Below are positions 27,051-36,337 of a DNA stretch of 64,000 bases, piece by piece. Each line of letters starts with the position of its first letter. Positions within the stretch are counted from its first letter, which is position 1. The translations under genes and the position numbers were made by a program. The stretch is taken from assembly GCA_947489195.1 (NCBI GenBank), contig CANLCT010000001.1, positions 62,001-126,000 of the forward strand, given 5' to 3'. The notes under the pieces were generated by a model. It saw only the letters and a list, made by a program, of their open reading frames with translations, searched no databases and was not told the DNA's origin. The DNA is from an uncultured Aquimarina sp. (GTDB taxonomy: Bacteria; Bacteroidota; Bacteroidia; Flavobacteriales; Flavobacteriaceae).

Positions 27051-27407
27051 ATGGACATTGAAACTTACAGAAATTATTGTTTGAATAAAAAAGGTGTTTC
27101 AGAATCTTTTCCTTTTGATGAAGCCGTTTTGGTGTTTAAAGTGCTCAATAAAGTTTTTGCTTTAGGAAATATTAATAGTCGTCCTTTAAAAATTAATTTA
27201 AAATGCGATCCAGAAAAAGCTATTACATACCGGGAACACTATCCAGAAATCACTCCGGGGTATCACATGAACAAAAAACACTGGAACACCGTAGATTTCC
27301 AAGGTAGTATCCCAGATAAAATCCTATATCAATTAGTTGATCATTCGTATGAATTGGTGGTTTCTAAACTGACAAAAAAACAAAAAGAAACCTTAAATGA
27401 GCTTTAA
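27051..27407 (+). CDS. MmcQ/YjbR family protein
   Basis: The 118-residue protein has the MmcQ/YjbR double-wing fold signatures: MDIETYRNYCLNKKGVSESFPF at the start (quoted as its first residues), VLVFKVLNKVFAL, INLKCDPEKA and HMNKKHWNTVDF. The fold resembles CyaY-type and DNA-binding wing proteins, and a DNA-binding role has been proposed. No partner is suggested by context. It is followed after 96 bp by a tRNA gene. Confidence 0.88.
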   Translation: MDIETYRNYCLNKKGVSESFPFDEAVLVFKVLNKVFALGNINSRPLKINLKCDPEKAITYREHYPEITPGYHMNKKHWNTVDFQGSIPDKILYQLVDHSYELVVSKLTKKQKETLNEL

Positions 27408-27452
27408 GTATAATAAGTTTAATTTTTTTAAATCAAAATAGAAAAATATTAT

Positions 27453-27460
27453 TATATTTG
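27453..27460 (+). promoter_or_regulatory. -7 box TATATTTG of the tRNA-Leu gene
   Basis: TATATTTG matches TAnnTTTG exactly, 43 bp before the mature tRNA 5' end. The upstream sequence is A-rich without an obvious -33 TTG. Confidence 0.7.
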
Positions 27461-27503
27461 CACTCGCAAAACAGTAGTCCTAAGTAAACTGTTAGTGAAT
27501 TAA

Positions 27504-27585
27504 GCGGGCGTGGTGGAATTGGTAGACACGCTAGACTTAGGATCTAGTGCTTCACGGCGTGGGAGTTCGAGTCTCCCCGCCCGCA
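27504..27585 (+). tRNA. tRNA-Leu (anticodon TAG)
   Basis: The 82-nt sequence pairs its ends (GCGGGCG with CGCCCGC, discriminator A). It has a D-arm with GGTAGACACG. The anticodon stem is CTAGA/TCTAG, enclosing loop CTTAGGA (anticodon TAG at 27538-27540). A variable arm and a T-arm with GTTCGAGTC complete it. The long variable region fits a class II leucine tRNA. CCA is not encoded. Confidence 0.97.
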
Positions 27586-27596
27586 CAACATAGGAT

Positions 27597-27626
27597 AAGC
27601 CGACTTTAACGAGTCGGCTTTTTTTG
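27597..27626 (+). terminator. Terminator of the tRNA-Leu gene
   Basis: AAGCCGACT and AGTCGGCTT form a 9-bp perfect stem with a 6-base loop followed by seven T. Confidence 0.9.
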
Positions 27627-27670
27627 TTTGGGGTAACACATTTTTGATATAGATTTTAAAAGAAGTTGGG

Positions 27671-28393
27671 ATGTTAAAGAAAAACTTAGCCATAATTAGT
27701 TTCTTTATTTTTTTATTTGGGCAAAGTCAAAAATTAGATTTTGAGTTTTTTCTATACGGACTAAATTATAATCATTATACATACTCTGGTTCCAGACTAG
27801 ATATAAAAAACAAACCGATTGATATTTTTTTTGATTCTAATAAAGAAGATTTAATTGCAGAATTCTTAATTAAGAAAATAAGTCAAGACTCAATAAATTA
27901 TGCAGTGGTTAAAAGGATTGATAGAGGACCTAATTACGTTACAGACAGAAAAGATAGCCTTAGTCAATATTTATTATTTTCTGAATTTATAAAAAAAGGA
28001 CTTGATCAAAATTTTGGAAATGATTTTCTAACTCAACAAGAAAAGAACTCGATTTTCAAAAATGTCAATCAAATTAATTCTTTCATTACTGGGGCATATT
28101 TGAGAGATGGTGAAAAGATTAATGATACAATCTATAAGATTTCTGCATCGGGTTCAAAAAAGCCTGTATATTGTTATTCAGTCTTAAAAAAATCTAATTC
28201 TACAAATATCTTTTATAAGAATACAGGTGATTTTAATCCAGTTTCAACAACCTACTTTAATCCTTCAAAAGAACTAAAGGAGTTTTTTAGCATTGTAAAA
28301 AATCTACCGAACAAAGAAGAACGAATGAAATTAAAATTTTCTCAAATAATTTGGAAGCACACAGTAGATGTGAAGAACTCAAAGAAAAATTAA
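27671..28393 (+). CDS. Exported hypothetical protein, C-terminus possibly frameshifted
   Basis: The 240-residue product starts with a hydrophobic signal peptide ending near FGQSQ. It continues as an unrecognised, mostly polar domain rich in Asn, Lys and Asp (FFDSNKEDLIAEFLIKK; LQQEKNSIF-like helices). The stop at 28391-28393 comes amid a sequence that codes better in another frame: a coiled-coil segment continues to 28491 there (separate entry). The annotated tail after about residue 219 (MKLKFSQIIWKHTVDVKNSKKN region) may therefore be out of frame. No neighbour suggests a role. Confidence 0.5.
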   Translation: MLKKNLAIISFFIFLFGQSQKLDFEFFLYGLNYNHYTYSGSRLDIKNKPIDIFFDSNKEDLIAEFLIKKISQDSINYAVVKRIDRGPNYVTDRKDSLSQYLLFSEFIKKGLDQNFGNDFLTQQEKNSIFKNVNQINSFITGAYLRDGEKINDTIYKISASGSKKPVYCYSVLKKSNSTNIFYKNTGDFNPVSTTYFNPSKELKEFFSIVKNLPNKEERMKLKFSQIIWKHTVDVKNSKKN

Positions 28394-28491
28394 TCGAACA
28401 AGCTAGAAAGCAAGAATTAAAAAATGAGAAAAGCTTAAATGATAGCAAAAATAAAGAAATTGATACTCTCATAAGACTGTTATCTAAATGA
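28327..28491 (+). pseudogene. Out-of-frame coiled-coil C-terminus of the preceding gene
   Basis: In the frame one base off from the gene at 27671, positions 28327-28491 read EIKIFSNNLEAHSR, then CEELKEKLIEQARKQ and a KNKEIDTLIRLLSK end before TGA. This amphipathic Glu/Lys/Leu pattern is much more protein-like than the annotated tail. A single indel near the T-run at 28335-28342 would join the two. Confidence 0.5.
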
Positions 28492-28839
28492 AAATTACGA
28501 GCCGTGTAATGAGTTGTAATAATCACTTATTTGATTTTAAAAGACTAACTATTATCACTTTAAAATTAGTACTGTGTTTGCGTTTTATCATAATTCAAAT
28601 TTATTAATTATAGACTTAATAAATTTGTAACAATAAAAGTAGTTACTCCAAACCATTACCTTCCCTTAAACTGTTTTTAGTGTTTTATTAAACTGAATAA
28701 TTTATAGTTGGCTAAAACTCTTTAGTGCTTATAACTTGAATTCTAGTTTTGAAATATAATAGGGAGTGATTAGTTTCTTAAATTACATCAAAAAAAGAGT
28801 TGAATTCGGACTCAATCATTAAATTTATAATTAACTTAT
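28492..28839. other. AT-rich intergenic region, nothing recognised
   Basis: These 348 bases hold no gene, no strong hairpin and no clear promoter box that I can see. Confidence 0.5.
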
Positions 28840-29286
28840 ATGGATATTATTACTACTTTTTTTTTAACGCCTGGATTGTTTATTATATTAATAGGAGCTA
28901 TTGTTCTGTATATTGGTATAAGAAATAAAAAGAAAAGAAAACATTATATTAAAGAAGGAGGCAAATCGACAGGAGTAATAATTGACAATGAAAAATTTTT
29001 TTCAAAAGAAAAAACTTTTTACCATTCCATAGTAAGTGTGAATGATTTAAATCATGGTGAATTAAATCTGAGGATGAAAATTGCAATAACATTTCCAAGA
29101 GAAATAGGAAGTGAAATTGTAATAGTTTATGACAAAAAAAATCCTAAACACGCTTTTGAATTTACTGAATCAATCTCATGGACTAATACTTTGTTTTATG
29201 TTGTGGGAATAATGTTTATAATCGGAGGACTTTTTTGGACTGCGATTAGTATTGTTTTTGGTTACTTTATAAATAATCTTCATTAG
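28840..29286 (+). CDS. DUF3592-like membrane protein
   Basis: The 148-residue protein has an N-terminal membrane helix (about residues 7-27) and a central soluble domain of about 75 residues with IIVSVND-like strands and SEIVIVYDKKNPKHAFEF. A second membrane helix (about 116-140) is followed by a short tail. Two helices flanking a beta domain that ends in VxYxxxNPxxA is the DUF3592 pattern. Function is unknown. It is a single gene with open flanks. Confidence 0.65.
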   Translation: MDIITTFFLTPGLFIILIGAIVLYIGIRNKKKRKHYIKEGGKSTGVIIDNEKFFSKEKTFYHSIVSVNDLNHGELNLRMKIAITFPREIGSEIVIVYDKKNPKHAFEFTESISWTNTLFYVVGIMFIIGGLFWTAISIVFGYFINNLH

Positions 29287-29430
29287 TAGTAATTTATCTT
29301 TTACAATTTTTTAATACTACACAAACCACCAACAAAATATCACGACAGTGTTCAGCTTTTAATTTTTTTTCATAACTGATTTAAAGTTAGTTAACACTCT
29401 TGTTAATTAGTGTTTCGCGCGTTAAAACTA

Positions 29431-29458
29431 TTGTTTTTTTTTAAAAAATGTATTTTTG
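29431..29458 (+). promoter_or_regulatory. Promoter TTG-N17-TATTTTTG
   Basis: TTG at 29431-29433 and TATTTTTG at 29451-29458 fit the Bacteroidetes -33/-7 consensus. A possible TTG start at 29456 lies inside the box, so the downstream ATG at 29543 is the start of the next gene. It probably drives the whole photolyase cluster. Confidence 0.7.
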
Positions 29459-29542
29459 TTTAACTTTAACAGTATATGGTTAAACATTTTATATATTTAT
29501 CATCAGATTAATGAAGTGGTTAATCATTTAAAAGCCTTTTAT

Positions 29543-29704
29543 ATGTTTGGTATTTTTAAAAAGAAAACAGAAAAAGAAAAGTTGTATGCAGCGTATAAAA
29601 AACTTTCAAAAGAAGCCTACACACTTTCAACAAGTAACAGGAAATTAAGTGATCAAAAAACATATGAGGCTGAAGAGGTGATGAAAAAAATAGAGATGCT
29701 TTAA
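29543..29704 (+). CDS. Lacal_2735 family small protein
   Basis: The 53-residue product starts MFGIFKKKTEKEKL and runs as charged helices (AAYKKLSKEAYTLSTSNRK, YEAEEVMKKIE). This is the pattern of the Lacal_2735 family of small flavobacterial proteins, whose function is unknown. The start is set by the promoter upstream and by family length. It lies 6 bp before the DUF2452 gene. Confidence 0.85.
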   Translation: MFGIFKKKTEKEKLYAAYKKLSKEAYTLSTSNRKLSDQKTYEAEEVMKKIEML

Positions 29705-29710
29705 TAATAT

Positions 29711-30115
29711 ATGAACAATACAAAAAAAACGGATGACATTGTATTTAATGAAGAAACTCAAAAATATGATGCTGCATTAAAGTCGTATGCAACAAATGTT
29801 GGAGCTCCAGTAATTACACCTACAGACACAATTGCTTGGAAAAATAGAAGTATCAATAAGTTAAACCACAAGGTACAGACCCGATACCAAGAAATTAAAG
29901 AGCAGTATGAGCAGTTAATGAAGGAGTTTGAGTATAATAAACTCATTTACGATGCTAAATTTACGTTTGAACCAGTTATAGGCGATACGTATCACCTGTA
30001 TAAACGAGATAATGGCGAAACCTTTTTATCTATTATAGCTCCAAATCAATGCAGTTTTAACTCATTAGGAAGTTTCCGTTTAAATGCCGATCAACTATGG
30101 GAAAAAGTAATGTAA
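29711..30115 (+). CDS. DUF2452 protein
   Basis: The 134-residue protein matches DUF2452: YATNVGAPVITPTDTIAWK near the N-terminus, a charged central helix (VQTRYQEIKEQYEQLMKE) and the C-terminal YHLYKRDNGETFLSIIAP segment. Function is unknown. It commonly accompanies photolyase/cryptochrome genes in flavobacteria, as here. Its end overlaps the next gene by 19 bp, indicating translational coupling. Confidence 0.9.
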   Translation: MNNTKKTDDIVFNEETQKYDAALKSYATNVGAPVITPTDTIAWKNRSINKLNHKVQTRYQEIKEQYEQLMKEFEYNKLIYDAKFTFEPVIGDTYHLYKRDNGETFLSIIAPNQCSFNSLGSFRLNADQLWEKVM

Positions 30116-30405
30116 ATAGTACCAGCGAAAAAGAATTTACCGAAAGACAGTTAGATCGAATTATAGAAATGGCTTGGGAAGATCGGACTCCTTTTGAAGC
30201 CATAGAATTTCAATTTGGTTTAGCCGAAAAAGAGGTGATTAAAGTAATGCGTAATCAACTCAAAGAATCTAGCTTTAAACGTTGGCGAAAAAGAGTAAAT
30301 TCTGGAGTAAGTACTAAACACCTTAAAAAAAGAAGTCAAGAAATTACGCGTTTTAAATGTTCAAGACAAAGAGCTATTTCTGGAAATAAAATAAGTAAGC
30401 GTTAA
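30097..30405 (+). CDS. TIGR03643 family protein
   Basis: The 102-residue basic protein has the TIGR03643 core (RQLDRIIEMAWEDRTPFEAIE, FGLAEKEVIKVMR, SSFKRWRKRV). The first half resembles a helix-turn-helix, and the high Arg/Lys content suggests nucleic acid binding. In this lineage the gene accompanies photolyases. It overlaps the preceding gene by 19 bp and shares a TAATG stop/start with the next. Confidence 0.9.
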   Translation: MGKSNVNSTSEKEFTERQLDRIIEMAWEDRTPFEAIEFQFGLAEKEVIKVMRNQLKESSFKRWRKRVNSGVSTKHLKKRSQEITRFKCSRQRAISGNKISKR

Positions 30406-31520
30406 TGCATGATATCACAAATAAGCAAGTGTGTTTTCCAACTGATTATGATGCAGTACTCAATAGAGTAGCTACAATAGACCCTATTACTTATGGCCCA
30501 ACAAGAAATTATATAGATGGAGCTGTAAGTTATCTTTCGCCCTATATTTCGCGTGGTGTTATTTCCACCAAATTTGTTTATCTCGAATTATTGAAACGCG
30601 GTTTTAATTCTGGTTCCATATTAAAATTTATTCAAGAGTTAGCCTGGCGCGACTATTGGCAACAAGTTTGGGTGGTTAAAGAAAATACTATAAATCAATA
30701 TATAAAACACAAGCAAGAGCCTGTAGTTACTTACGGAATTTCGAAAGCGATTCGTTTAGCAGAAACTGGCATAACTGCTATTGATAGTGCCATTAATGAT
30801 TTTTACCAATCAGGTTACCTTCACAATCATATGCGAATGTACATTGCTTCAATAGCCTGTAATATAGGTCAAAACCATTGGAGGCATCCTGCACAATGGA
30901 TGTATTATCATTTACTTGATGCCGATTGGGCAAGTAATGCATTGAGTTGGCAGTGGGTAGCTGGTGCAAACAGTAATAAAAAATATTATGCTAATCAAGA
31001 GAATATAAACACCTTTTGTTATAGCAATCAAACAGACACATTTCTTGATATTTCTTACGACGATTTTAAAGATTTAGAAATACCTAAAGTATTGTTGGCT
31101 ACCAAAAATTTAGATTTAACAACACCACTCCCTAAAAGAAAAGCTATTGAAGTAAATAATACATTGCCAACGTATATCTATAATTTTTACAATTTAGATC
31201 CTTTATGGGAAAAGAAACAAGAGGCTAATCGAATTCTCTTATTAGAGCCCTCTCATTTTAAGCAGTATCCAATATCAAAAAAGAGTATTGATTTTATAAT
31301 AGATCTTTCTAAGAACATAAAGAATATACAGATATATGTGGGCGAATTTGATCAGCTTATTTCTAATTATAATTTAAAAAATATTCATTATAAAGAGCAC
31401 CCGACAAATAAGCATTATTATGGTATTGAAGTGCCACGAGATTGGATGTTTAGTGTAAAAGGATATTATCCATCATTTTTTGCTTTCTGGAAAAAATGCA
31501 AAAAAGAAATTATATTTTGA
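30405..31520 (+). CDS. Photolyase-type FAD-binding protein with permuted domain order
   Basis: The 371-residue protein begins directly in the photolyase FAD-binding helical domain: [33 protein letters not shown] and [19 protein letters not shown] are all present in order within residues 50-190. It lacks the usual N-terminal antenna domain. After about residue 255 it instead has an alpha/beta segment ([29 protein letters not shown]) that resembles the Rossmann half of photolyases, moved behind the FAD domain. It may repair UV lesions, signal light, or bind FAD only. Confidence 0.8.
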   Translation: MHDITNKQVCFPTDYDAVLNRVATIDPITYGPTRNYIDGAVSYLSPYISRGVISTKFVYLELLKRGFNSGSILKFIQELAWRDYWQQVWVVKENTINQYIKHKQEPVVTYGISKAIRLAETGITAIDSAINDFYQSGYLHNHMRMYIASIACNIGQNHWRHPAQWMYYHLLDADWASNALSWQWVAGANSNKKYYANQENINTFCYSNQTDTFLDISYDDFKDLEIPKVLLATKNLDLTTPLPKRKAIEVNNTLPTYIYNFYNLDPLWEKKQEANRILLLEPSHFKQYPISKKSIDFIIDLSKNIKNIQIYVGEFDQLISNYNLKNIHYKEHPTNKHYYGIEVPRDWMFSVKGYYPSFFAFWKKCKKEIIF

Positions 31521-32986
31521 ATAAAGAAACCATCAATATTGTTTGGTTAAAGCGTGACCTTCGATTACAAGATCACGAAGCTTTGCACAAAGCAGAGCTA
31601 GCTGGACTTCCTTATATAATCATATATATATTTGAGCCGAGTATTATACAATATCCAGATACAAGTCCAAGGCACCTGCAATTCGTTTATCATTCTATAA
31701 TATCACTTAATAAAAACCTAGAAAAATACAATCGTTGTGTGCAGGTTTTTTATGCCGAAGCTATTGATGTTTTTATTTTTCTTAATAAACACTATACTAT
31801 AAAAAGGCTCTTTAGTTATCAAGAGAGTGGTATTTACATTACATGGAAGCGAGATAAAAAAATCAAACACTTTTGTAACAAAACCCATATTAATTGGACA
31901 GAATTTCAACGAGACGGCATTATAAGAGGGCTTAAAAACAGGGATAACTGGAATAAACGTTGGCATGCAAAAATGCACATGCCAATCATTAATAATAAGT
32001 ATTCAATATCAAAGCTTGACAAGCTTAAGCATCCCTATAAATTATCTTCAGAATTTATTACAAAACTTGAAGCCTACCCTAAGCAATACCAGCCTGCTGG
32101 CGAAGAAAATGCATGGCGTTATCTTCATTCATTTACACAAAAAAGAGGATTTAATTATCATAGGCATATTTCAAAACCAACCGAAAGCAGAATAGCTTGT
32201 AGCAGGTTATCACCTTACCTTGCATGGGGAAATATTAGCATAAAGCAAGTGTTTCAATTTGTAGGTACGCACCCCAACGGAACATCCAATAATCGTGCTT
32301 TTTCTGGTATGCTTACACGTTTACATTGGCATTGTCATTTTATACAGAAATTTGAAGTAGAGTGTGCCTACGAAACACGTTGTATAAATAAAGGCTACGA
32401 GCTGTTGGAACATACCACTAACGAAGCGTTTATTAAAGCGTGGAAAACAGGACAAACAGGTTACCCGCTTATTGATGCCTGTATGCGAGCAGTAGAACAT
32501 ACGGGGTGGATCAATTTTAGAATGCGAGCCATGTTGGTTTCTTTTTTAACGCTTAATTTAGATCAAGACTGGAGAGATGGTGTGTACCACCTTGCACGTC
32601 AATTTTTAGATTATGAGCCTGGTATACATTATCCGCAATTTCAAATGCAAGCCGGTACAACAGGTATAAATACTGTACGCCTTTACAATCCTGTAAAAAA
32701 TTCTGAAGAGCATGATCCTAACGGCGAGTTCATAAAAAAATGGGTGCCCGAATTAGCTAACCTGCCCAAAGCTTATATTCACGAGCCATGGAAAATGAGT
32801 GTAATGGAGCAAACTTTTTGTGGGGTTAACATTGGTTTAGATTATCCTTCTCCCATAGTTGATCTTAAAACAAGTGCCAAAACAGCAAGAGATAAAATAT
32901 GGGGACACAAAAAACACCCTGTAGTATTGGCCGAAAAAAATCGAATTTTAGCAACACATGTAAATAAAAAAAATAATGCATTATAA
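31496..32986 (+). CDS. Cryptochrome/DNA photolyase family protein
   Basis: The 496-residue protein has both photolyase domains. The N-terminal antenna-type alpha/beta domain includes [17 protein letters not shown], a classical photolyase start. The C-terminal FAD-binding domain contains [47 protein letters not shown] and a following [21 protein letters not shown]. It likely repairs cyclobutane dimers or acts as a blue-light receptor. The start at 31496 overlaps the previous gene by 25 bp; a TTG at 31517 is an alternative. Confidence 0.88.
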   Translation: MQKRNYILNKETINIVWLKRDLRLQDHEALHKAELAGLPYIIIYIFEPSIIQYPDTSPRHLQFVYHSIISLNKNLEKYNRCVQVFYAEAIDVFIFLNKHYTIKRLFSYQESGIYITWKRDKKIKHFCNKTHINWTEFQRDGIIRGLKNRDNWNKRWHAKMHMPIINNKYSISKLDKLKHPYKLSSEFITKLEAYPKQYQPAGEENAWRYLHSFTQKRGFNYHRHISKPTESRIACSRLSPYLAWGNISIKQVFQFVGTHPNGTSNNRAFSGMLTRLHWHCHFIQKFEVECAYETRCINKGYELLEHTTNEAFIKAWKTGQTGYPLIDACMRAVEHTGWINFRMRAMLVSFLTLNLDQDWRDGVYHLARQFLDYEPGIHYPQFQMQAGTTGINTVRLYNPVKNSEEHDPNGEFIKKWVPELANLPKAYIHEPWKMSVMEQTFCGVNIGLDYPSPIVDLKTSAKTARDKIWGHKKHPVVLAEKNRILATHVNKKNNAL

Positions 32987-33602
32987 AAAACAAGCTATTG
33001 AAAAAATGAGTCGGGTGGAGCGGTTGAAAATAATCAATTCTGTAACAGGAATAAAACCAGCCAACCTTATTGGAACCATTTCAAACACAGGAAAAACAAA
33101 TGTAGCCATATTTAGTTCTATAGTACATTTGGGTAGTGATCCAGCACTTTTAGGTTTTATTTCTAGGCCACAGACTGCCGAGGTTGGGCATACACTTCGT
33201 AATATTAAATCAAATGGGCAGTATACAATAAGCCATATTCATCCCGAATTCATTAAAAACGCTCATTATACTTCGGCTAAATTTGATAAAGATGTTTCTG
33301 AATTTGATCGTTGTGGTTTAACCGAAGAATACATCACCGATTTTAAAGCTCCTTTTGTAAAAGAAAGTTCTTTTAAAATAGGAATGCGATTTAAAGAAGC
33401 TATTGATATTAAATTAAATGGAACATGTCTTGTTATTGGCGAAATAGAACACCTTATTATTCCACAAACCGCATTTGTTAATGATATGATTGATTTAGAG
33501 CAAACTAATGGGGTAGGTATTTCGGGCTTGAATAGTTATTACGAATTAAAAAAAATAGCAAGTTATCCTTATGCTCGGGTGTCAGAAGTTCCAAAATTTT
33601 AA
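32976..33602 (+). CDS. Flavin reductase family protein
   Basis: The 208-residue protein carries the flavin-reductase-like FMN-binding split barrel. Visible segments are [40 protein letters not shown] (both opening segments) and [21 protein letters not shown]. It binds FMN and may supply reduced flavin. Its conserved location beside cryptochrome and DUF2256 genes suggests it serves them. It overlaps the previous gene by 11 bp. Confidence 0.85.
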   Translation: MHYKKQAIEKMSRVERLKIINSVTGIKPANLIGTISNTGKTNVAIFSSIVHLGSDPALLGFISRPQTAEVGHTLRNIKSNGQYTISHIHPEFIKNAHYTSAKFDKDVSEFDRCGLTEEYITDFKAPFVKESSFKIGMRFKEAIDIKLNGTCLVIGEIEHLIIPQTAFVNDMIDLEQTNGVGISGLNSYYELKKIASYPYARVSEVPKF

Positions 33603-33605
33603 TTA

Positions 33606-33752
33606 ATGAAAAAAATAGACTTGCCGACTAAAATATGTCTCATTTGTAACAGACCGTTTACTTGGCGCAAAAAATGGGAAAAGAATTGGGAGAATGTTAA
33701 GTATTGTAGCGAACGTTGCCGAAGAAATAAACACACAAATGAAATCAGTTAA
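33606..33752 (+). CDS. DUF2256 small zinc-binding-type protein
   Basis: This 48-residue gene starts at ATG 33606, 3 bp after the flavin reductase stop. It reads [19 protein letters not shown], then [10 protein letters not shown]. The CxxC ... CxxxC arrangement and the RPFTWRKKW core are diagnostic for DUF2256, a tiny predicted zinc-ribbon family that travels with cryptochrome genes. The 3' end overlaps the start of the next photolyase gene by 14 bp. Confidence 0.92.
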   Translation: MKKIDLPTKICLICNRPFTWRKKWEKNWENVKYCSERCRRNKHTNEIS

Positions 33753-35223
33753 TCTTATTTTTCCAAACCAACTTTTTGAATATTCACCTCTTTTAAAAAA
33801 TAGATTTCCTGTTTTTTTTATCGAAGAATTTTTGTTTTTTAAGCAATACAATTTTCATAAACAAAAAATAGCATTTCATAGAGCTAGCATGAAGCATTAT
33901 GAAGCCTATTTGATTTCAAAAAATATTGAAGTCACTTATGTAGAAGCTATCCAAGATATATCCGATATAAGACTCTTACTTCCTTACCTAAAATCAAAAT
34001 CGATTGATAAAATTAATTATATTGATCCGGTTGATAATTGGCTTCAAAAACGATTAGATAAAGGCTGTGATCAAAATGCTATTGAAAAAAAAATTTTAGA
34101 TTCACCTTTGTTTTTAAATACTAAAGAGGAGTTATTACCTTTTTTTAAAAGTGATAAAAAAAAATACCATCAAACTACTTTTTATACAGATCAAAGGAAA
34201 AAAAGGCATATTCTTATTGATCCGAACGGAAAGCCCACAGGAGGGAAATGGACATTTGATACCGAAAACAGGAAAAAATATCCCGCAAAAAAACAACCCC
34301 CAGTTATATACTATCCCGATACCGATTCGTTTTATGAGGAGGCACTTGCTTATGTTGAAAAAAACTTTTCAAATAATATCGGACAGCATACAAAAAATGC
34401 ATTGTACCCAACAAATTTTGAAACAACTCAACAATGGTTTCAGCAATTTTTAGTACATCGTTTTATGGAATTTGGCACTTACGAAGATGCTATTGTAGCC
34501 GGCAATGCTATCTTAAATCACAGTGTGCTTACTCCAATGCTTAATGTAGGTTTAATAACTCCTGATGAGGTGATTACTAAAAGTATCGCTTTCGCGAAGG
34601 AAAATAGCATTCCAATAAACTCATTAGAAGGTTTTGTAAGGCAAATAATAGGTTGGCGCGAATTTATACGTGGTATGTATGAAAGTCGAGGAAGTGAGGA
34701 GCGTACCAATAATTTTTGGGGATTTACAAAAAAAATACCCAAATCATTTTATAAAGGAACCACAGGAATTTATCCTGTAGATCATACCATAAAAACACTA
34801 TTGCAAACAGGCTACTGTCACCATATAGAACGATTAATGGTGTTGGGTAATTTTATGATGCTTTGCGAATTTGATCCCGATGAGGTATACAAATGGTTTA
34901 TGGAACTTTTTATTGATAGTTACGATTGGGTAATGGTGCCCAATATATATGGTATGAGTCAATTTGCCGATGGAGGACTAATGGCCACAAAGCCTTATAT
35001 AAGTGGAAGTAATTATTTAATGAAAATGAGTAACTACAAAAAAGGAGAGTGGCAAGCTATATGGGACGGACTTTTTTGGAGATTTATGAATAAGCATCGT
35101 GATTTTTTTAAACAAAACCCAAGACTAGGAATGCTTGTTTCTATGTTTGATAAAATGCCACCTGAAAAAAGAGAAGCTCATATTTCTATTGCCGAAGGCT
35201 ATTTAAAAAATTTAGAAGACTAA
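33739..35223 (+). CDS. FeS-BCP-type cryptochrome/photolyase lacking the Fe-S cysteines
   Basis: Starting at ATG 33739 ([13 protein letters not shown]) the protein has 494 residues. It matches the PhrB/CryB group: [44 protein letters not shown], and [13 protein letters not shown] with [16 protein letters not shown] following. In Agrobacterium PhrB this last region continues with three cysteines that, with a fourth upstream, hold a 4Fe-4S cluster. Here the segment reads [16 protein letters not shown] with no cysteine. It probably repairs (6-4) lesions or senses light without the cluster. An upstream start (33694) would lie inside the DUF2256 gene. Confidence 0.85.
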   Translation: MKSVNLIFPNQLFEYSPLLKNRFPVFFIEEFLFFKQYNFHKQKIAFHRASMKHYEAYLISKNIEVTYVEAIQDISDIRLLLPYLKSKSIDKINYIDPVDNWLQKRLDKGCDQNAIEKKILDSPLFLNTKEELLPFFKSDKKKYHQTTFYTDQRKKRHILIDPNGKPTGGKWTFDTENRKKYPAKKQPPVIYYPDTDSFYEEALAYVEKNFSNNIGQHTKNALYPTNFETTQQWFQQFLVHRFMEFGTYEDAIVAGNAILNHSVLTPMLNVGLITPDEVITKSIAFAKENSIPINSLEGFVRQIIGWREFIRGMYESRGSEERTNNFWGFTKKIPKSFYKGTTGIYPVDHTIKTLLQTGYCHHIERLMVLGNFMMLCEFDPDEVYKWFMELFIDSYDWVMVPNIYGMSQFADGGLMATKPYISGSNYLMKMSNYKKGEWQAIWDGLFWRFMNKHRDFFKQNPRLGMLVSMFDKMPPEKREAHISIAEGYLKNLED

Positions 35224-35291
35224 TTTTTATTATACAAATAGTTTTATCAGATAAGGTGTAAAAAGAGTATAAATATGTCAATAACAATGAG

Positions 35292-35299
35292 TAGTTTTG
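35292..35299 (+). promoter_or_regulatory. -7 box TAGTTTTG before the DUF6268 gene
   Basis: TAGTTTTG fits TAnnTTTG and lies 23 bp before the ATG at 35322, implying a 16-nt leader. Confidence 0.55.
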
Positions 35300-35321
35300 G
35301 ATGTACCTATGATATTCTGTA

Positions 35322-36215
35322 ATGAATAAACTGATCACATCGTATATTTTAATTTTGAGCTTAGCTAATGCTTATGCGCAAATATTTGAGCCGTTTAATT
35401 TACGATATCAAAATTCAACTACAACAAAGGTAGCTAAGGCGGGTTTTGAAGGCTTTGAAAATACTACTCGCAAGCTACAGCTTGTTGAAGCTACTTTTAG
35501 ATATCCTATTACCTTTGGAAAACGGACTAATATCATATTGCCAGAATTATCACATAAAGTATTAGGACAACAATTTGATAATTGGGGAGCTGTGGCACTG
35601 GAGCCTGCAACAGCAAACTTGACAAGATTTTTTTTAAAGGGTATATTTCCTGTTAATGACAAATTAAGCATCTTGGGGGTATTGGCAATTAGTCAAGGAG
35701 TGGATAGTGGTGTTTCTTGGCATTTTAGTAATAATTATTACCGATATGGAGCTGGGCTTGTTATAAATAATACTAAAGGAAATCAAATTGGATTTTCCCT
35801 ACTAATGATTGATGAATTGGGATTTCCGGCACCAGCTTTTATTTTTAGAGGCTCTTCAAATAAGAAAAAATGGAATTATAGCGTTACATTTCCCCTACTT
35901 ACGATAATTGAATATAATTTGAGCGATAAATGGAGACTTCGTTTTGAAGAGCATCTTGATAATGATCGCTTTGTGTTAAATTCGGATTCGGGAGCCAATT
36001 ATAATCAAGCCATGCTTAATCTATCCTTTGGGCTGAGTTATCAATTAGCTAAACCTCTTTTTTTGAACCTGCAAGCGGGTCTAACTCCTTTGAATATACT
36101 AACCTATTACGAAGACAAAACAACAGATATAGATACAATCAATTTTGATATACAACCCACATTTGGCGCATCGCTTTATATTAGTGTAAACCCCAAAGAT
36201 TATATAAACAACTAA
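35322..36215 (+). CDS. DUF6268-type outer membrane beta-barrel protein
   Basis: The 297-residue protein has a signal peptide ending in NAYAQ and then a barrel-like series of amphipathic strands. Segments include YPITFGKRTNIILPELSHK, SILGVLAISQGVDSG, YRYGAGLVINNTKGNQIGFSLL and LSFGLSYQLAKPLFLNLQAGL (only pieces given). This is the usual arrangement of DUF6268 proteins, whose role is unknown. It stands alone between the photolyase cluster and the aminopeptidase gene. Confidence 0.75.
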   Translation: MNKLITSYILILSLANAYAQIFEPFNLRYQNSTTTKVAKAGFEGFENTTRKLQLVEATFRYPITFGKRTNIILPELSHKVLGQQFDNWGAVALEPATANLTRFFLKGIFPVNDKLSILGVLAISQGVDSGVSWHFSNNYYRYGAGLVINNTKGNQIGFSLLMIDELGFPAPAFIFRGSSNKKKWNYSVTFPLLTIIEYNLSDKWRLRFEEHLDNDRFVLNSDSGANYNQAMLNLSFGLSYQLAKPLFLNLQAGLTPLNILTYYEDKTTDIDTINFDIQPTFGASLYISVNPKDYINN

Positions 36216-36308
36216 TATTGAAAGTAAGCAGTCGAGTCGATATTTAATTAGAGGTATTTTAAGAAAGGTTCAATTGGAATAGGTGTAATTTAGTGCTTCG
36301 AATATATT

Positions 36309-36316
36309 TATATTTG
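36309..36316 (+). promoter_or_regulatory. -7 box TATATTTG before the M18 aminopeptidase
   Basis: TATATTTG matches TAnnTTTG and lies 21 bp before ATG 36338. The upstream GTG at 36293 in the same frame precedes the box and is therefore not used. Confidence 0.65.
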
Positions 36317-36337
36317 CTATTAAATAAAGTATTTTAC

